Below, in pieces: positions 17,051 to 24,508 of a stretch of 34,833 nucleotides of DNA (position 1 is the first letter of the stretch; every line of letters starts with the position of its first letter). This stretch comes from an uncultured Candidatus Planktophila sp. (GTDB taxonomy: Bacteria; Actinomycetota; Actinomycetes; Nanopelagicales; Nanopelagicaceae), in contig CALJUA010000050.1 of NCBI GenBank assembly GCA_937975715.1, forward strand, positions 1 to 34,833, in the 5' to 3' direction. The position numbers and the translations under genes were made by a program. A model generated the notes under the pieces. That model worked only from the letters and a program-made list of their open reading frames with translations, had not been told where the DNA came from and did no database searches.

Positions 17051-17992
17051 TTACTTACCTGAGATTGTCTCTAACCAGAGTGAGATCATCGCTGGTACAT
17101 CTACCTGCATAGCGACCTGAACTTCAGGCGCCTTTGCATGTGTTGACTCTGGCTCTTCATCTTTCCAAGCACGGCGATCACATAGCGTCTGTCCGCGACT
17201 TGGGCCAAAGGATGTATCAACGACAACTTTAAAGCTTTCGAATGTAGAGAGCTCTGGCTTAATTGCAGTTGCGACTGCTCCGTAATCTCCGAGAGTTACT
17301 TCGTGGCCAACTTGCTTAATGAAGTGCTCAATCAAGCTACCAGCAAATGTAGAACAGGTATTTCCCTCAGCGATGAGAGCTGCAGCTTGCTCTGCATTGA
17401 CGCGTGGCTCCATAAATACATCGAGGCCATACATAGTGATTGGGACTCCACTGCTAAAGACAATTGCAGCTGCTTCAGGATCGTGCCAGACGTTAAATTC
17501 TGCAGCAGGAGTGGCATTTCCTGAAGAGGCTGAACCACCCATCAGAACAATGCGCTCTAGCTTTGCTGCAGTCTCTGGGTAGGAACGCAGGAAGAGTGCG
17601 ATATTTGTCAGAGGTGCAAGAGGAACGAGAGTGACAGGCTCGGAGGAACCTTCAATCAGGTCGCGGAGGAGCTCAACTGCTGGTCGTGGATCGAGCTTAC
17701 GAGTTGAGAGTGGTGTGCCGAGATCTCCAAGACCATCGCTGCCATGGATATATTCGGCATAACGTGGCTCATCGATAAGTGGGCGAGTTGCGCCCTTTGA
17801 TACTGGAATATCTCCAGCACCAGCAGCATCGAGAACCTTCATTGTATTGATGACGACCTGCTTGAGGTTTGTATTGCCATCGACACATGTGACTCCGAGA
17901 AGGTTGATCTCTGGATGGCGTGCTGCAAAGAGCAGCGCAAATGCATCGTCAATGCCAGTATCAACATCAAGGATGAGGTTCTTCTTTGCCAT
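17051..17992 (-). CDS. Nucleoside hydrolase 3
   Basis: This 313-residue IunH/Rih-family protein has DVDTGIDDAFAL (9-20) for Ca2+ and ribose binding, VLMGGSASSGNATPAAEFNVWHDPEAA in the middle, and LGDYGAVATA in place of the usual NDP/HDP segment, so the second active-site region is diverged from copies 1 and 2. Its specificity may therefore differ. It is the last gene of the operon cdd-add-P450-hydrolase, 42 nt after the P450 stop. A three-codon frame (ATG GTG AAG TAA) ends exactly on its start codon. Confidence 0.9.
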   Translation of the reverse strand: MAKKNLILDVDTGIDDAFALLFAARHPEINLLGVTCVDGNTNLKQVVINTMKVLDAAGAGDIPVSKGATRPLIDEPRYAEYIHGSDGLGDLGTPLSTRKLDPRPAVELLRDLIEGSSEPVTLVPLAPLTNIALFLRSYPETAAKLERIVLMGGSASSGNATPAAEFNVWHDPEAAAIVFSSGVPITMYGLDVFMEPRVNAEQAAALIAEGNTCSTFAGSLIEHFIKQVGHEVTLGDYGAVATAIKPELSTFESFKVVVDTSFGPSRGQTLCDRRAWKDEEPESTHAKAPEVQVAMQVDVPAMISLWLETISGK

Positions 17993-18034
17993 TACTTCAC
18001 CATCTTCTCTTCTTAGTAGTTGTGCTTAATTTTC

Positions 18035-19213
18035 TTACTTTGTACTTGCCATTACTGATTCATATCCTCGGAGTGAGAATGTAGGTCGCCTTACAGGTGG
18101 GCTAGTGAGCTCAAGTGTAGGGAATCTCTTAAAGAGTTCTGGGAGGGAGATCGACATTTCAAGTCGAGCCAAAGGGCCACCGAGACAGAAGTGGATACCT
18201 GCTCCAAAGCCAATATGGGGATTTGGATTGCGAGTGAGATCCATCTGGTCGCTATTGGCAAATACCTCTTCATCTCGATTGGCAGAGCCTAGGAGTGAGA
18301 CAATCTTCTGCCCTTCCTTGATCTCAACTCCACCGATCTCCGTATCAGCTGTCGCAGTGCGATCGAAGAAGTGGAGAGGTGCATCGAAGCGAAGAAACTC
18401 TTCAATGGCAGTCTCAGCAATTGCATCAGGTTGGCTCTGGAGAAGCTTCCATTGATCAGGATGCTGGAAAGCTGCGACGATTCCATTTCCAAAGCCATTA
18501 ACGCTCGCTTCATGTCCTGCATTGAGCAGTAATACACAGGTCGCAATGAGTTCATGGGTCGATAGCTTCTCGCCAGCCTCGCTTACTTGGGCAAGCTCTG
18601 AGATGAGATCTGGGCCAGGTTTTTCAAGTCTTTCGAGCATGAGGCCATGGACGTAATCTGCAAACTCTTTAGCTGCTTTCTTCGCCTCTTCTTTATGGGC
18701 TTCGGTCGGATTGACCTCATACATCTTTACGATGGATTGTGACCATGGGCGAAGGAGATGCTCATCGCTATCTGGAAATCCAAGGAGAGCGGCGATTACC
18801 TTTACTGGAAGTGGTTCGGCGTAATCTGCAATGACATCAAACTCGCCACCTTTAGCCTCGATATCATCGAGGAGCTGGTGGGTAAGTCTTTCGATATCTG
18901 GGCGAAGTGACTCGATACGTTGGCGATTAAATGCTTTTGCTACTAAAGAGCGAAGGCGTGTGTGCTTCGGTGGCTCGCTATCGAGGATGGAATCTGCATG
19001 GAGATAGTTAAATTCAAACCACTCTGCCTCTGGAACTTTCGGTACAAAGATACGACCGAGTGATTTATTGCGGAGCACATCATTGGCATCACGATGTTTA
19101 GCTGCCAAGAAGAGATTGAGCTCCTCATGCCAGACAGGCTTGCCGTAAGAGCGGAGCTCTTTTAGAGCAGGGTATGGATTTTCAATAAAGTGGAGATCTT
19201 TAAAGTCGATCAT
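18035..19213 (-). CDS. Cytochrome P450
   Basis: This 392-residue soluble bacterial P450, with no membrane anchor, is started at ATG 19213; the frame stays open to 19285 but that region belongs to add. Key sites are the I-helix AGHEAS (232-237), ExxR at E272-R275, and the heme-thiolate motif FGAGIHFCLGG with Cys343. The acid-alcohol pair of the I-helix is E235-A236, so the usual threonine is Ala with Ser next. Its start lies 14 nt inside the adenosine deaminase gene, so translation is coupled. No ferredoxin or reductase gene is in the window. The substrate is unknown; the operon suggests a nucleoside or nucleobase derivative. Confidence 0.93.
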   Translation of the reverse strand: MIDFKDLHFIENPYPALKELRSYGKPVWHEELNLFLAAKHRDANDVLRNKSLGRIFVPKVPEAEWFEFNYLHADSILDSEPPKHTRLRSLVAKAFNRQRIESLRPDIERLTHQLLDDIEAKGGEFDVIADYAEPLPVKVIAALLGFPDSDEHLLRPWSQSIVKMYEVNPTEAHKEEAKKAAKEFADYVHGLMLERLEKPGPDLISELAQVSEAGEKLSTHELIATCVLLLNAGHEASVNGFGNGIVAAFQHPDQWKLLQSQPDAIAETAIEEFLRFDAPLHFFDRTATADTEIGGVEIKEGQKIVSLLGSANRDEEVFANSDQMDLTRNPNPHIGFGAGIHFCLGGPLARLEMSISLPELFKRFPTLELTSPPVRRPTFSLRGYESVMASTK

Positions 19214-20279
19214 AAGTTGCCTTAATCTCTGAGTTGTAAATTTCATCCTGCTCTTCGCGTGAAATAAAGGCGCTATAGATTCCATTGCGTGCTACATCAT
19301 GGAGATCCTGTAACTGCCAGCTATATCCATCAGCGATTTCGCGAGCTTCACGGATCATCGATGTCGCGCTCATCAAACGGTTATCGGTATTGAGCGTGAC
19401 GTTAAATCCAAGCTTCTTCATTACTCCAATTTGGTGAGTTGCATACGATGCAGCTCCACCTGTCTGAAGGTTTGAAGTAGGAGCCATTTCAAGGCAGATT
19501 TGGCGGTCGAGAATCTCTTGCGCCAATGAACCCAACTTTGCCTGGCCAGATGAGAAGTCGATATCGTCGATGAGACGGATTCCGTGGCCGATACGTTCTG
19601 CTCCACATTCACGAACTGCGAGAGCGATGGATTCGACTCCAAAAGCCTCGCCGGCGTGGATTGTGTAGTGGGTGCCATTTGTGCGGAGGTAATTAAAGGC
19701 TTTGATGTGATCTGTAGGCGGGAAGCCTGCCTCAGGTCCTGCAATATCAAAGCCGACGACTCCACGGCCTTTATATTTCACAACTTTGGTAGCGACCTCT
19801 TCACTGACATGGTTCTGTCGAAGAGCGCAGAGAATATGCTCGACGCGAATCTTCTTGCCGTTATGTGCAGCCTCTGCCATTCCTTGGTTGAAGCCTTCGA
19901 CAGTTGCCTCAATCACCTGATCCATAGTCAGACCTTTACGGGTGAAGAGTTCCGGCGCTCCACGAACTTCGGCATAGACAACGCCATCTGCTGCAAGGTC
20001 GAGGACACACTCACGAGCAACGCGAATGATCTCTTCATTGGTCTGCATTACAGAGATGGTGTGTTCAAATGTTTCAAGATAGAGCTCAAGGGTTCCTGAG
20101 CTGCAAGCTTCGACAAACCACTTAGCTAATTGATCTGCCTCATAGCTCGGAAGCTTTGTATATCCACTTGCTAGAGCATGATCAATCATTGTCTGGGGAC
20201 GGAGCCCACCATCGAGGTGGTCGTGGAGGAGAACTTTTGGAGCAGCAGCAATCAGCTCTTCAGAGATAAGAAGTGTCAT
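19200..20279 (-). CDS. add: Adenosine deaminase
   Basis: This 359-residue metal-dependent deaminase converts adenosine and deoxyadenosine to inosine forms. Zinc ligands H19 and H21 (HDHLDG), H208 with E211 (HAGEAFG), H232 (GHGIRL) and D299 (NTDN) are all present. The NTDNRLMS form, instead of NTDDP, is the usual actinobacterial ADA version. The start directly abuts the cdd stop with no gap, and its end overlaps the P450 start by 14 nt. The product inosine could feed the nucleoside hydrolases. Confidence 0.94.
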   Translation of the reverse strand: MTLLISEELIAAAPKVLLHDHLDGGLRPQTMIDHALASGYTKLPSYEADQLAKWFVEACSSGTLELYLETFEHTISVMQTNEEIIRVARECVLDLAADGVVYAEVRGAPELFTRKGLTMDQVIEATVEGFNQGMAEAAHNGKKIRVEHILCALRQNHVSEEVATKVVKYKGRGVVGFDIAGPEAGFPPTDHIKAFNYLRTNGTHYTIHAGEAFGVESIALAVRECGAERIGHGIRLIDDIDFSSGQAKLGSLAQEILDRQICLEMAPTSNLQTGGAASYATHQIGVMKKLGFNVTLNTDNRLMSATSMIREAREIADGYSWQLQDLHDVARNGIYSAFISREEQDEIYNSEIKATYDRL

Positions 20280-20672
20280 TTAATTGAGGTTCTCAGGTCC
20301 AAAGGCCCATGGCAACATCGCACTCATCTTCTCAGGACCTGTTGGAGTCATGAGGAGAGCTTCATTTCCACCGTGCTCAAATATCAACTGACGGCAGCGA
20401 CCACATGGGGCGAGGAAGTTTCCTGCTGCATCAACGCAGACAATTGCAACGAGGCGTCCTCCTCCTGACATTGTGAGCGCACTGACAAGTGAACACTCAG
20501 CACAGAGTCCGATGCCATAACTAGCATTTTCAACATTGGCACCGCTGATCAATCGGCCATCATCAACGAGGGCTGCAACGCCTACTGGAAACTTTGAATA
20601 AGGGGCATATGCCTTCAGCATTGCTTCTTTTGCAAGGGTGTGAATTGAATCCCAATCGATATTTGCGCTCAT
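20280..20672 (-). CDS. cdd: Cytidine deaminase
   Basis: This 130-residue homotetrameric-type cytidine deaminase has the zinc and proton-shuttle motif CAE at C57-E59 and PCGRC with C90 and C93. It converts cytidine and deoxycytidine to uridine and deoxyuridine, substrates for the two uridine phosphorylases. It is the first gene of the cdd-add-P450-hydrolase operon. No ribosome site precedes the ATG, and a -10-like element ends 6 nt upstream, so the mRNA is likely leaderless. Confidence 0.95.
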   Translation of the reverse strand: MSANIDWDSIHTLAKEAMLKAYAPYSKFPVGVAALVDDGRLISGANVENASYGIGLCAECSLVSALTMSGGGRLVAIVCVDAAGNFLAPCGRCRQLIFEHGGNEALLMTPTGPEKMSAMLPWAFGPENLN

Positions 20673-20678
20673 TTAGAG

Positions 20679-20707
20679 AGTCTATGAGATGGGGCGAGCT
20701 TTGGGAA
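20679..20707 (-). promoter_or_regulatory. Putative leaderless cdd operon promoter
   Basis: On the minus strand TTCCCA (20702-20707), a 17-nt spacer and TAGACT (20679-20684) lie so that the -10 ends 6 nt before the cdd ATG at 20672. It mirrors the deoC promoter (TTCTCA, 17 nt, TAAGAT, 6 nt, ATG). By-eye prediction. Confidence 0.4.
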
Positions 20708-20756
20708 TTGGTCTGTAGCCCTTGATTTTGTTACCATACGCCAGCATTACGGCTGC

Positions 20757-20772
20757 GGAAAAGTGATTTTCC
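20757..20772 (+). promoter_or_regulatory. Short hairpin just upstream of tRNA-Tyr
   Basis: GGAAAAGTGATTTTCC is a perfect 6-bp inverted repeat with a 4-nt loop, 15 bp before the tRNA 5' end. It could be a leader structure of the tRNA precursor or a protein site between the divergent cdd and tRNA promoters. The role is unknown. Confidence 0.35.
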
Positions 20773-20787
20773 ACTAGTAACTCATAT

Positions 20788-20872
20788 GGCGGGTTGCCCG
20801 AGCGGCCAATGGGAGGGGACTGTAAATCCCCCGGCTCTGCCTTCGAAGGTTCAAATCCTTCACCCGCCACCA
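20788..20872 (+). tRNA. tRNA-Tyr (anticodon GUA)
   Basis: The acceptor stem pairs GGCGGGT (20788-20794) with ACCCGCC (20862-20868), followed by discriminator A and an encoded CCA (20870-20872). The anticodon stem GGGGA/TCCCC (20815-20819, 20827-20831) frames loop CTGTAAA with anticodon GTA at 20822-20824. The variable arm is of the long class II type (20832-20844, 3-bp stem GGC/GCC) and the T arm is GAAGG-TTCAAAT-CCTTC. Bacterial tRNA-Tyr is class II, as here. GUA tRNA-Tyr is one of the four tRNAs that carry queuosine where that pathway exists. Confidence 0.97.
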
Positions 20873-20880
20873 CGCCGATA

Positions 20881-20905
20881 CGGCCTTAGCTAATTGCTAG
20901 GGCCG
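20881..20905 (+). terminator. Hairpin terminator after tRNA-Tyr
   Basis: CGGCCTTAGC (20881-20890) pairs with GCTAGGGCCG (20896-20905) over 10 bp including one G-T wobble, with loop TAATT, 8 nt after the tRNA CCA. It overlaps the last codons of the convergent alpha/beta hydrolase gene and could serve both strands. Only a weak T-rich tail follows. Confidence 0.6.
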
Positions 20906-21689
20906 TTCGCTTTATAAAGTCCACGGTCAGCTTCGGGTAGTTCCACATGATCACATGGGCACAGTTATCGACAACAACCCAGTGCGAATGCCGTGGTGCA
21001 ACGCTCTTCTCTTGGGCAACTTCCTCAGGCAAGGTCAGGTCGTAGTCGCCAAAGACAATCGAGACCTTTACCTCTGGCGGTACATGGGATTCGAATTTGC
21101 GACCGCGCAGACCGCGCCATAGCGGCATATAACCTTTGGAATTTGCCATTGCGAGAACAGAATCTCGACAAGATTCAAAACTGAGTTCACGCCACAGGTG
21201 CGTGATCTTCTTATAACCAATCGCTTTTAGCGGTGGCAAGTTATAAGCCAACTTCATAAAGTGCTGTGAAATCTTGGCAAGGATTCGTGCATCAAAGAAA
21301 CTTGGAGGAAGTTTGCTTGTGGGCACTTGATGCCACAACCCCGCAGGAGCAAGAGCTGTCACGCTCTTTACTTTCTCGGGTGCAACTGCGCCCATTTCCA
21401 ATGCAATCCATCCACCGAGTGAATTACCTGCAACGTGCATTTCCGAAAAGTTATGTTCCGAACTGACCGACTCCACAATTGCACGAGCAAGTGACTGTGG
21501 GTCGACAGCTTCGCCCTCATGAATCTCTGCAACTCCATGTCCCGGAAGGTCAACGGCGATAACGCTGAAATGAGCTGTTAAATCAGCAATCAGGGTCTTC
21601 CAGATATTTCCTGCAGAGCCAAGGCCGTGAATTAAAACGAGCGCAGGCCGATTGCGGTCTTTAGTAAAGAGATGGGTTGTAATCGGCAC
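20886..21689 (-). CDS. Alpha/beta hydrolase
   Basis: This 267-residue alpha/beta-hydrolase fold protein has the oxyanion HGLGSAGNIW block (21-30), nucleophile Ser90 in GNSLGGW, a probable catalytic Asp in FGDYDLTLP and His in NCAHVIMWNYP near the C-terminus. The triad looks complete. The substrate is unknown. It lies 9 nt downstream of the CoA-binding protein gene on the same strand, so the two are probably cotranscribed. It is not obviously linked to the nucleoside island. Confidence 0.88.
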   Translation of the reverse strand: MPITTHLFTKDRNRPALVLIHGLGSAGNIWKTLIADLTAHFSVIAVDLPGHGVAEIHEGEAVDPQSLARAIVESVSSEHNFSEMHVAGNSLGGWIALEMGAVAPEKVKSVTALAPAGLWHQVPTSKLPPSFFDARILAKISQHFMKLAYNLPPLKAIGYKKITHLWRELSFESCRDSVLAMANSKGYMPLWRGLRGRKFESHVPPEVKVSIVFGDYDLTLPEEVAQEKSVAPRHSHWVVVDNCAHVIMWNYPKLTVDFIKRTALAIS

Positions 21690-21698
21690 GGGGGAAGG

Positions 21699-22118
21699 CT
21701 ATTTAATCAGCGCTGCGTAATCAACTTTGATGCATCGGTCCATGACGACTTGCGTTCCAGCTGCTGAGCCTTTATCTGCTATTTCTTCATTAGTGATACC
21801 AAGCTGAAGCCAGATTGTTGTTGCGCCAATTGCGAGTGCCTGCTCAAGCACTGGGAGACAATCTTCTGACTTGCGGAAGACATCGACGATGTCGATCTTC
21901 TCTCGAATATCAGCAAGTGATGGATAAGTCTTCTGACCCAAAACCTCATCGATGACTGGATTTACAAAGAAGAGATTGAAATGAGAATTTTGTTGAAGCC
22001 ACTTTGCTACCTGATAGCTGGCTCGATCTTCCTTATTAGAAATACCGACTACTGCCACATTCTTGGACTCAAGCAGAATTCCTTTAATTTCATCGCTACC
22101 CTGTGCGCTCCATGTCAT
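21699..22118 (-). CDS. CoA-binding domain protein (YccU-like)
   Basis: This 139-residue single-domain Rossmann protein of the CoA-binding/YccU group has VVGISNKEDRASYQVAKWL (23-41), FFVNPVIDEVLGQKTYPSL and the C-terminal MDRCIKVDY segment typical of the family. Members bind CoA or related nucleotides; the physiological role is unknown. It is divergent from msrB over 59 bp and upstream of the alpha/beta hydrolase. Confidence 0.88.
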   Translation of the reverse strand: MTWSAQGSDEIKGILLESKNVAVVGISNKEDRASYQVAKWLQQNSHFNLFFVNPVIDEVLGQKTYPSLADIREKIDIVDVFRKSEDCLPVLEQALAIGATTIWLQLGITNEEIADKGSAAGTQVVMDRCIKVDYAALIK

Positions 22119-22177
22119 AGAACGAGTCTAGACCTGGACGATATGCGCCAATAGATGAAAAGCTCTAAAGTTAAGAC

Positions 22178-22591
22178 ATGGAGAACATCTCGAACCCAGC
22201 CAATCTCAATGAAGAAGAGCTCGCTGCAAAGCTAGATCCGCTCTCCTATGAGGTTCTCCGTAAAGGCGCAACTGAACGCCCCTTTACCGGCGAATACACC
22301 GATACCGACAAAGTTGGTTCTTATCGCTGCAAGGCCTGTGGCAATGAGTTGTTCCGATCAGAGACTAAATTCCATTCCGGATGTGGCTGGCCATCTTTCT
22401 ATGCGCCCACTGCAGAAGATTCTGTCCGACTTTTGGAAGATCGCTCTTTAGCTCCTCGTGTCCGCACTGAGGTGCGTTGCGGTAAGTGTGATTCTCATCT
22501 TGGACATGTCTTTAAAGGCGAGGGATATGACGTCCCAACCGATGAGCGTTGGTGCATCAATTCAGTCTCATTAATTCTCGAAGAGAAGTAA
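22178..22591 (+). CDS. msrB: Peptide-methionine (R)-S-oxide reductase
   Basis: This 137-residue MsrB reduces methionine-R-sulfoxide in proteins. Zinc cysteines are C51, C54, C101 and C104 (CKAC, CGKC), the catalytic Cys126 is in RWCINS, and C69 in SGCGWPSF sits at the usual resolving position. No Shine-Dalgarno sequence precedes the ATG, and TAAAGT (22166-22171) ends 6 nt upstream, hinting at a leaderless transcript, though no good -35 was seen. The stop overlaps the following membrane protein start by 1 nt. Confidence 0.95.
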   Translation: MENISNPANLNEEELAAKLDPLSYEVLRKGATERPFTGEYTDTDKVGSYRCKACGNELFRSETKFHSGCGWPSFYAPTAEDSVRLLEDRSLAPRVRTEVRCGKCDSHLGHVFKGEGYDVPTDERWCINSVSLILEEK

Positions 22592-23763
22592 TGTTTCAAA
22601 AGCTCAAGAAAGCAATTCTTTCTCGCAAATACTGGATCCGCCAGATTGTCGTAGCAGGAATCGCAGGAGCATTTGCCTGGCTCTTGGGCGATCAACTCAT
22701 CATCAATGGCGGTCTTGTTGCCGCAATTGTCTGCACACTGAGCATTCGTATCTCTCTCCATAAGTCACTCCGTGAAGGTTTCGGCCAGATTGTTGGAACT
22801 GCCATCGGCGCCGGCGTCGCACTCTTAACCGTCTCAATCTTTGATTTTGGCTTTATCTCTATCGGGACAACAATCTTTCTCTGCGCTGTTGTTGCTCGTG
22901 CACTTCATCTCGGCGAAGTAGCATCTGTCAACGTTCCTGTTACCGCTCTGATTGTTATTGGACCCGGACTATCTGAGAGCACTGCGATTCATCGCCTTGC
23001 ATCTACTCTCGTTGGCGCAGCAGTTGCTATTGCTTTCTCATACTTCTCTCACCCGAAGACTCCGCTGGATCGTGCGCGCGAGCAGATTTCACTTGTGGGC
23101 AGCAAAGCAGCGCGACTTCTTGCTGAGATGTCCGAAGGAGTTGCAGCGGGATACACCCAGAAAGATGCAGCACAGTGGCTTTCACGTGGTCGATTGCTCA
23201 TCGAGGAGATTCCTGCCATTCGGGCGCAATCGGTTGAAGCTAAAGGTTATGCGCGCTGGATTCGAACAGGTACTCGTGATGCAGCCGAAGAGGTCTACAT
23301 CGAAGGTCTGGCTGTTGAACATACAGTCGTGCAGGTACGTGCAATAGCCCGAACGCTCTTTGATTCAATTCTTGAAGGTGGAATCGCAGATGTGGTTAAG
23401 AAGGATGTGGCTGTCGCGCTATCGGCTGCAAGCTATGCGGTTCAGGCACACATTGAAGATCCTGAAGATATCGTGGGATCAAAATCTTCGCCCACAGATG
23501 ATGCGCGTGAAGCTAGTTCGCAATTATCTGAGCACCTCATTGAAGATGGGGGAGATGTCGACCAAGAACAGATTATTCGCGGCCTTTCTATTGTTGCCAA
23601 TATCGGTGTGATTGCAGATTCCTTAGATCACACATCACCTACATTGACCGACGTCTTGACACCGGATGAACCAAATTCAGCGAAGGTATTTGCTGTATCT
23701 CCGGTTGATCAAACAACTACTTTTGTAAAACGGATGAAGAAGCTATTTTCTAAGCACGGCTAG
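22591..23763 (+). CDS. FUSC/aromatic acid exporter (ArAE)-like membrane protein
   Basis: This 390-residue protein is started at ATG 22591 (TAATG overlap with msrB); the frame is open upstream only because it runs through msrB. Residues 16-160 hold five or six hydrophobic segments with the SIRISLHKSLREGFGQIVGTAIGAG signature of the FUSC/ArAE group. The rest is a long soluble, largely helical and acidic domain. The family exports aromatic acids in some bacteria, and the substrate here is unknown. Its 3' end overlaps the convergent ABC ATPase gene by 14 nt. Confidence 0.75.
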   Translation: MFQKLKKAILSRKYWIRQIVVAGIAGAFAWLLGDQLIINGGLVAAIVCTLSIRISLHKSLREGFGQIVGTAIGAGVALLTVSIFDFGFISIGTTIFLCAVVARALHLGEVASVNVPVTALIVIGPGLSESTAIHRLASTLVGAAVAIAFSYFSHPKTPLDRAREQISLVGSKAARLLAEMSEGVAAGYTQKDAAQWLSRGRLLIEEIPAIRAQSVEAKGYARWIRTGTRDAAEEVYIEGLAVEHTVVQVRAIARTLFDSILEGGIADVVKKDVAVALSAASYAVQAHIEDPEDIVGSKSSPTDDAREASSQLSEHLIEDGGDVDQEQIIRGLSIVANIGVIADSLDHTSPTLTDVLTPDEPNSAKVFAVSPVDQTTTFVKRMKKLFSKHG

Positions 23764-24508
23764 GCATTCGCAGAACTGATGTGAGAAGCGCCTGTGTATA
23801 TGGGTGCTGAGGATCTTGAAGTATCAGACTCTTAGCGCCTTGCTCGACAATCTCACCCGACTTCATAACGAGAACCTCATCTGCAATAGCAGCGATGCTC
23901 GCCATATCGTGTGAAACGAGAACAATGGATGTTTCCTTGTTCTCAGCCAGCTCTGAAAGTAATTCAATAATTCGAACCTTTGTTGCCAGATCGAGAGCAC
24001 TGACTGGTTCATCAGCGAGCAAAATCTTTGGTTCAGTGATGATGGCTCGTGCAATAGCAATTCTCTGGCGCTGACCACCCGAGAATTCACGAGCTCTCTT
24101 ATCAAGTGCATCAGGACTTAATCCGACCGCTATGAGGGTCTCCACAACACGAGCTTCTATCCAGCTCTTGCGATCGTCTTCTGGTCCCAACTTAAATGAA
24201 ATCAGCGGCTCAGCAACAACGCTTCGGATCTTCTGTCTGGGGTCGATAGATGTGTGTGGATCCTGGAAGATCATCTGCACATCGCTGCCGAAGGAATGAT
24301 GGCTTTGACCATTTATTTTCAGCGTTCCAGCATCAGGCGCGAGAAGACCAACCGCAACTTTGAGCAGAGTGGATTTACCTGATCCTGATTCGCCCAAGAC
24401 ACCTAGATTCTTGCCCGCCGCTAGAGTGAAATTAATATTTTTTAGGGTTGGTTTATCACCATAAGAGAAGGAGAGGCTGTCGGCCTGGATAAGTGCGTTC
24501 TTAGCCAT
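23750..24508 (-). CDS. Peptide-type ABC transporter ATPase (DppF/OppF-like)
   Basis: This ATPase of about 252 residues has Walker A GESGSGKST, signature FSGGQRQRIAIARA and Walker B ILLADEPVSALD. It is the last gene of a DUF1684-binding protein-permease-permease-ATPase-ATPase operon. ATG 24508 is preferred (8-nt overlap with the upstream ATPase); ATG 24523 in the same frame is the alternative and neither has a clear ribosome site. It lacks the C-terminal oligopeptide-binding extension of full-length OppF, making it short for the family. Confidence 0.88.
   Translation of the reverse strand: MAKNALIQADSLSFSYGDKPTLKNINFTLAAGKNLGVLGESGSGKSTLLKVAVGLLAPDAGTLKINGQSHHSFGSDVQMIFQDPHTSIDPRQKIRSVVAEPLISFKLGPEDDRKSWIEARVVETLIAVGLSPDALDKRAREFSGGQRQRIAIARAIITEPKILLADEPVSALDLATKVRIIELLSELAENKETSIVLVSHDMASIAAIADEVLVMKSGEIVEQGAKSLILQDPQHPYTQALLTSVLRMPSRA

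Noticed and set aside
17993..18004. Three-codon frame ATG GTG AAG TAA ending on the start of nucleoside hydrolase 3 as a regulatory leader peptide
   Set aside because: Too short to distinguish from chance.
19214..19285. Longer start for the P450
   Set aside because: These codons lie in add in another frame and show no P450 features; MIDFKDLHFIENPYP is a typical P450 beginning.
20682..20873. 63-codon minus-strand frame with GEGFEPSKAEPGDLQSPPIG
   Set aside because: It is the reverse complement of tRNA-Tyr, a well-known spurious protein call; the tRNA folds completely.
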